Part shown: positions 60,132 through 64,000 of the stretch, one piece after another | Numbering within the stretch: position 1 is the first letter of the stretch | Layout: each line of letters starts with the position of its first letter | DNA from: Mycetohabitans endofungorum | GTDB taxonomy: Bacteria; Pseudomonadota; Gammaproteobacteria; Burkholderiales; Burkholderiaceae | Direction of reading: 5' to 3' | DNA length: 64,000 nucleotides | Assembly (NCBI RefSeq): GCF_002927045.1 | Contig: NZ_PRDW01000004.1 | Span: 124,001 to 188,000, forward strand | Position numbers and translations under genes: made by a program | Notes under the pieces: model-generated | The model's database searches: none | What the model saw: only the letters and a program-made list of their open reading frames with translations | Told to the model about the DNA's origin: nothing

Positions 60132-60274
60132 AGCTGGCGCGGTTCTCGGCCCAGGTGCCGTCGCGGCGCGCGGCGTGCGTGGGCGACTAGCGGGACAACG
60201 GATCGTGGCCGCGCGCGGTGTCCGCGCGGCGTGTGGACAACCGGAATAGTCCGACAGATTTACAGGAGCGAACA

Positions 60275-61156
60275 ATGGCGGCAATTACCGCAAGCATGGT
60301 GGCAGAACTGCGCGCGAAGACCGATGCGCCGATGATGGAATGCAAGAAGGCGTTGACCGAGGCTGATGGTGACATGGCCCGCGCCGAGGAGCTGCTGCGT
60401 GTGAAGCTCGGCAACAAGGCGAGCAAGGCGGCGGCGCGCGTGACCGCGGAAGGCGTGATCGTGTCGTTCATCGGCGGCAGCGCCGGCGCGTTGGTCGAAT
60501 TGAACTGCGAAACGGACTTCGTCGCAAAGAACGAGGATTTTATCGCTTTCTCAAAAAAGGTCGCGGAACTGGTTGCCACGCAGAATCCGGCCGACGTCGC
60601 CGCGCTGTCCGCGCTGTCGCTGGACGGCTCGACGGTAGATGCGGTGCGGGCTGCGCTGGTCGGCAAAATCGGCGAGAACATGACGATCCGCCGCTTTTCG
60701 CGCTTTGAAACCGCGCGCAAACTGGCGTCGTACGTGCACGGCACGCGCATCGGTGTGCTGGTCGAATACGACGGCGCCGATGAGCAGGTCGGCAAGGACG
60801 TTGCGATGCACATCGCCGCGATGAAGCCGGTGTCGCTGTCGTCGGACGACATGCCGGCTGAGCTGATAGCCAAAGAGCGCGGCATCGCTGAACAGAAGGC
60901 GGCGGAATCGGGCAAGCCGGCCGCGATCGTCGCGAAGATGGTCGAAGGCAGCGTGCAAAAGTACCTGAAGGAGGTGTCGCTGCTGAACCAGCCGTTCGTG
61001 AAGGATGATAAGCAGACCGTCGAGCAGATGCTCAAGGCCGCGAATACGACGGTGCAGCGCTTTGCGCGGTTCGTCGTCGGCGAAGGCATCGAGAAGCGCC
61101 AGGACGACTTCGCGGCCGAAGTGGCCGCGCAGGTCGCCGCAGCGCAGAAGCAGTAG
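60275..61156 (+). CDS. tsf: Elongation factor Ts
   Basis: 293 residues. EF-Ts recycles EF-Tu by releasing GDP. The N-terminal UBA-like domain ([19 protein letters not shown]) and the TDFV core ([16 protein letters not shown]) are present, as are both halves of the dimer-like core. ATG 60275 is preceded by ACAGGAG. The length is typical for Burkholderia. Confidence 0.97.
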   Translation: MAAITASMVAELRAKTDAPMMECKKALTEADGDMARAEELLRVKLGNKASKAAARVTAEGVIVSFIGGSAGALVELNCETDFVAKNEDFIAFSKKVAELVATQNPADVAALSALSLDGSTVDAVRAALVGKIGENMTIRRFSRFETARKLASYVHGTRIGVLVEYDGADEQVGKDVAMHIAAMKPVSLSSDDMPAELIAKERGIAEQKAAESGKPAAIVAKMVEGSVQKYLKEVSLLNQPFVKDDKQTVEQMLKAANTTVQRFARFVVGEGIEKRQDDFAAEVAAQVAAAQKQ

Positions 61157-61397
61157 GCCGTTGCGGCAGCGGCAGCGCCCATCCAGGCGTGGCGCCGCTC
61201 TCGCAGCGAGGTCGTGTCGCCGGGGCCCCGCCCACGCGGACGTCCTCCGGCTGGCGAGACGATCCGCTGCCGCGCCGGCGCATCGCATGCGCCTGAGTGA
61301 GCGTCGGGCGGCGCAATGCGTTTTTGCAGTGCTTGATCCGCAACGCATTTCCCCCATACAGTTCTGAAGTCCTTTTCGGCGCGAACGGATATCTCCC

Positions 61398-62111
61398 ATG
61401 TCAACTGTCTACAAACGCCTGCTGCTCAAACTCTCCGGCGAAGCCCTGATGGGCGATGATGCATTCGGCATCAATCGCACGATGATTGAGCGAATCGTCG
61501 CGGATATCGTCGACGTGGTGAACCTGGGCGCGCAGCTCGCCGTCGTGATCGGCGGCGGCAACATCTTTCGTGGCGTAGCGGGCGGCGCGGCGGGCATGGA
61601 TCGCGCGACGGCGGACTACATGGGGATGCTCGCGACGATGATGAATGCATTGGCGCTGCAGGATGCGATGCGCCATGCAGGCATCGAGGCGCGCGTGCAG
61701 TCCGCGTTGCGGATGGACCAAGTGGTCGAGCCCTATATTCGGCCGCGCGCGATCCGGCAGCTAGAGGAAGGGCGCGTCGTCATTTTTGCGGCCGGCACCG
61801 GCAATCCGTTTTTCACTACGGACACCGCCGCCGCGCTGCGCGGCGCGGAGATCGGCGCGGAAGTCGTGCTCAAGGCCACCAAGGTCGATGGCGTCTACTC
61901 CGCCGACCCGAAGAAGGACCCGACGGCCACGCGTTATGCGACGATCAGCTTCGATGAAGCGATCAGCCGCAATCTGCAGGTCATGGATGCGACGGCGTTC
62001 GCGCTGTGCCGCGACCAGAAGTTGCCGATCCGGGTATTTTCGATCAATAAGCCCGGCGCCCTAAAGCGCATCGTGCAAGGCGATGACGAGGGCACGCTGG
62101 TACACGTGTAA
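61398..62111 (+). CDS. pyrH: Uridylate kinase
   Basis: 237 residues. PyrH phosphorylates UMP to UDP and is regulated by GTP and UTP. The amino-acid-kinase fold shows [25 protein letters not shown] and the [27 protein letters not shown] region, of which [13 protein letters not shown] is diagnostic. It lies between tsf and frr on the same strand; the 241-bp gap to tsf holds no gene I can see. Confidence 0.97.
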   Translation: MSTVYKRLLLKLSGEALMGDDAFGINRTMIERIVADIVDVVNLGAQLAVVIGGGNIFRGVAGGAAGMDRATADYMGMLATMMNALALQDAMRHAGIEARVQSALRMDQVVEPYIRPRAIRQLEEGRVVIFAAGTGNPFFTTDTAAALRGAEIGAEVVLKATKVDGVYSADPKKDPTATRYATISFDEAISRNLQVMDATAFALCRDQKLPIRVFSINKPGALKRIVQGDDEGTLVHV

Positions 62112-62194
62112 ACTCGCAGGGTGGGACGAATGCCCGGCTTGGCCCATTCGCACGCGGCCGGCCGGCGTCCGACTACATCGTTTTGGAGGTTTGA

Positions 62195-62755
62195 ATGACT
62201 GTCGCAGACATCAAGAAGGGCGCGGAGCAGAAGATGCAGCGCTCGTTGGAAGCGTTTAAGAGCGATCTGGCGAAGATCCGCACGGGGCGCGCCCATACAG
62301 GCTTGCTCGACCATATCCAGGTCGACTACTACGGCTCGAATGTACCGATCTCGCAGGTCGCGAACCTGACGCTGGTCGACGCTCGCACGATTGGCGTGCA
62401 GCCGTGGGAAAAGAAGATGGTCGCGGTCGTTGAGAAGGCGATTCGTGAGTCGGATCTCGGTCTGAATCCGGCGACGCAAGGCGACCTGATCCGCGTGCCG
62501 ATGCCGGCGCTGACCGAAGAGCGTCGCCGCGAGTTGACCAAGGTTGTGAAGTCGGAAGGCGAAAGCGCGAAGGTGGCAGTGCGTAACCTGCGCCGCGACG
62601 CGAACGAGCAGTTGAAAAAGTTGCTGAAGGACAAGGACATCTCTGAGGATGATGAACGCCGGGCGCAAGACGAAGTTCAGAAGCTGACCGACAAGTTCGT
62701 CGCCGAGATCGAGAAGTTGGTTCAGACTAAAGAAACGGAAATCATGACGGTGTGA
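62195..62755 (+). CDS. frr: Ribosome recycling factor
   Basis: 186 residues. RRF splits post-termination ribosomes together with [23 protein letters not shown] and the later PPLTEERR-like [13 protein letters not shown] and [17 protein letters not shown] are hallmarks. TGGAGGT precedes ATG 62195 at good spacing. It belongs to the pyrH-frr-uppS-cdsA order. Confidence 0.97.
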   Translation: MTVADIKKGAEQKMQRSLEAFKSDLAKIRTGRAHTGLLDHIQVDYYGSNVPISQVANLTLVDARTIGVQPWEKKMVAVVEKAIRESDLGLNPATQGDLIRVPMPALTEERRRELTKVVKSEGESAKVAVRNLRRDANEQLKKLLKDKDISEDDERRAQDEVQKLTDKFVAEIEKLVQTKETEIMTV

Positions 62756-62825
62756 CGCGACGGCGGTGCCTTGAGCGCCGCCGCTTGCTTTGCATCGTCG
62801 CTGCCCGAGGCGGAACGACGAGACA

Positions 62826-63608
62826 ATGACCTATATCAGTTCCACTGTGTGCACCCCGACCGTCACGGACGTGCCGCGGCACATCGCGATCATCATGGAT
62901 GGCAATGGCCGCTGGGCGCAGCGCAGGCGGCTGCCGCGCGTTGCGGGTCATACGAAGGGGCTCGATGCGGTGCGCACGATCGTCGAGGCGTGCGCGGCGC
63001 GTGGCGTCGAATTTTTGACGCTGTTTGCGTTCAGTTCCGAGAACTGGCGGCGGCCGGTTGACGAGGTATCGTTCTTGATGCGTCTGTTCATCAGCGCGCT
63101 CGAGCGTGAAATCGCGCGCCTACATACGAATGGCATCCGGCTGCGCGTGGTCGGCGACTTGTCGATGTTCGAGCCCCGGATCCAGGAGCTTGTGCGCCGC
63201 GCGCAAGCTAAGACGGCAGCCAATACCGGACTGACGCTAACCATTGCGGCGAATTATGGCGGCCGTTGGGATATTTTGCAGGCTACGCGCAAGATTGCGC
63301 AGCAATGCGTAGATGCCGGCGCGATGCAGAATGTGGATGAGGCGAGCTTCGCGCAACACTTGGCAATGGCGTATGCGCCGGAGCCGGACTTGTTCATTCG
63401 CACCGGCGGGGAGCAGCGCGTCAGCAATTTCCTGCTGTGGCAGCTCGCTTATACCGAATTCTATTTCACCGACGTGTTCTGGCCGGACTTTAATGATGCG
63501 CAATTAAGTAAGGCGATCGCTTCGTACCGCGAGCGCGAACGGCGCTTCGGGCGCACCAGCGCGCAACTCACCCGGCAGTCGCAAAACGTCGATTCGCTGT
63601 CATGCTAA
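62826..63608 (+). CDS. uppS: Undecaprenyl diphosphate synthase
   Basis: 260 residues. UppS makes the C55 lipid carrier of peptidoglycan synthesis by cis-prenyl transfer. The catalytic aspartate is D25 in [24 protein letters not shown] and [24 protein letters not shown], cited by its [13 protein letters not shown] core, are family motifs. I use ATG 62826; the frame is open to 62790. The stop overlaps the cdsA start by seven bases. Confidence 0.96.
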   Translation: MTYISSTVCTPTVTDVPRHIAIIMDGNGRWAQRRRLPRVAGHTKGLDAVRTIVEACAARGVEFLTLFAFSSENWRRPVDEVSFLMRLFISALEREIARLHTNGIRLRVVGDLSMFEPRIQELVRRAQAKTAANTGLTLTIAANYGGRWDILQATRKIAQQCVDAGAMQNVDEASFAQHLAMAYAPEPDLFIRTGGEQRVSNFLLWQLAYTEFYFTDVFWPDFNDAQLSKAIASYRERERRFGRTSAQLTRQSQNVDSLSC

Positions 63609-64000
63609 GAACCCGTGTCGTTACGGCGATCGTCCTGCTGGCCGTTTTACTGCCCGTTACGCTGTTTGCCCCGTTGGGCGGTTTCGGTGCGCTGATCGGC
63701 TTTGTGCTGGTGTTTGCCGCGTGGGAATGGGCCAAGCTATTGAAGTTGCCGGGCGTCTGGCCGTTCGCCTACGCGGCGCTGGCCGGCGTGGTGCTGGTCG
63801 CCTATGTGTTCGCGGGCGCGCCGCGCGGTGACGCGGTATCGCGGGCGGCTGCGGTGTTCTGGATTGCCGCGGCGCCGTTCGCGCTGCTGCGCAAGCCGAC
63901 GCTGGCCGTTGGCGCGTGGCGCGGTTTCCTGCTGGCGGCCGGCCTGGTGCTGTTCGTCGCGTGCTGGCATGCGTTGATGGTCGCGCGCGCGACCGGCGTC
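63602..64000 (+). CDS. cdsA: Phosphatidate cytidylyltransferase, N-terminal part (cut by window end)
   Basis: 133 codons are seen; the full protein is about 270 residues. CdsA makes CDP-diacylglycerol, the precursor of all phospholipids. The sequence starts [18 protein letters not shown] and is strongly hydrophobic, with at least four membrane helices and the early AAWEWAKLL motif typical of CdsA. The CDS signature motif would lie past the window end. The start overlaps the end of uppS, the conserved uppS-cdsA order. Confidence 0.9.
   Translation, partial: MLRTRVVTAIVLLAVLLPVTLFAPLGGFGALIGFVLVFAAWEWAKLLKLPGVWPFAYAALAGVVLVAYVFAGAPRGDAVSRAAAVFWIAAAPFALLRKPTLAVGAWRGFLLAAGLVLFVACWHALMVARATGV

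Overview
The window is high-GC, gene-dense chromosomal DNA from a member of the Burkholderiaceae. The order rbfA-truB, MarR/EmrAB-type efflux, typA, sucA-sucB-lpd-zapE, the dapC-dapD-yffB-dapE-prmB operon, smc-zipA-ligA-def, glnD-map and rpsB-tsf-pyrH-frr-uppS-cdsA is the Burkholderia-type core layout, and protein motifs agree. Three features point to a host-adapted lineage such as the endofungal Mycetohabitans (formerly Burkholderia rhizoxinica). These are three paralogous F-box-like proteins, a perfect Hrp-type regulatory box before one of them, and several freshly decayed accessory genes. The genus assignment is inference.

Layout. 1-1276: end of rbfA and truB. 1287-4513: two F-box-like proteins on the minus strand, the upstream one preceded by TTCG-N16-TTCG and a spaced -10 (4545-4606). 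4800-9837: four-gene MarR / outer-membrane factor / EmrA / EmrB operon. 10118-19204: typA, the 2-oxoglutarate dehydrogenase complex genes, zapE. 19205-28290: an accessory stretch with a DUF2147 pseudogene, DUF2968 protein, AI-2E-family permease, acidic protein, DUF4142 protein, MipA-like protein, DUF892 protein, a decayed CBS-BON gene, two FNR/Anr boxes, an orphan CydX-like peptide and a HemN-like protein without radical-SAM residues. 28346-28561: tRNA-Leu(CAG) with promoter and terminator. 28735-38005: rnr, rlmB, a run of five hairpins, rpiA, yheS-type ABC-F gene, gpx, porin and a possible small peptide. 38159-44438: cardiolipin synthase, prmB and the succinylase-branch lysine/diaminopimelate genes. 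44736-57397: smc, zipA, ligA, def, rluB, glnD, map. 57635-59098: the third F-box-like gene, between map and rpsB. 59185-64000: rpsB to cdsA (cut by the window end).

How the genes work together. Most are housekeeping: ribosome maturation and translation (rbfA, truB, typA, rlmB, rluB, rpsB, tsf, frr, def, map), TCA cycle (sucAB-lpd), diaminopimelate and cell-envelope synthesis (dap genes, uppS, cdsA, cls), chromosome and division (smc, zipA, zapE, ligA), and nitrogen signalling (glnD). The accessory part bears on low oxygen, stress and host interaction. The strongest candidate for an undescribed system is the F-box plus helical-repeat family. Its members share an F-box-like N-terminal motif, a conserved central segment and repeated LPxxxR helices, have no secretion signal peptide, and one has a textbook HrpB/HrpX-type promoter. 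I infer that they are type III effectors that may engage the host SCF ubiquitin ligase. No database search was possible, so all assignments rest on reading the translated sequence.
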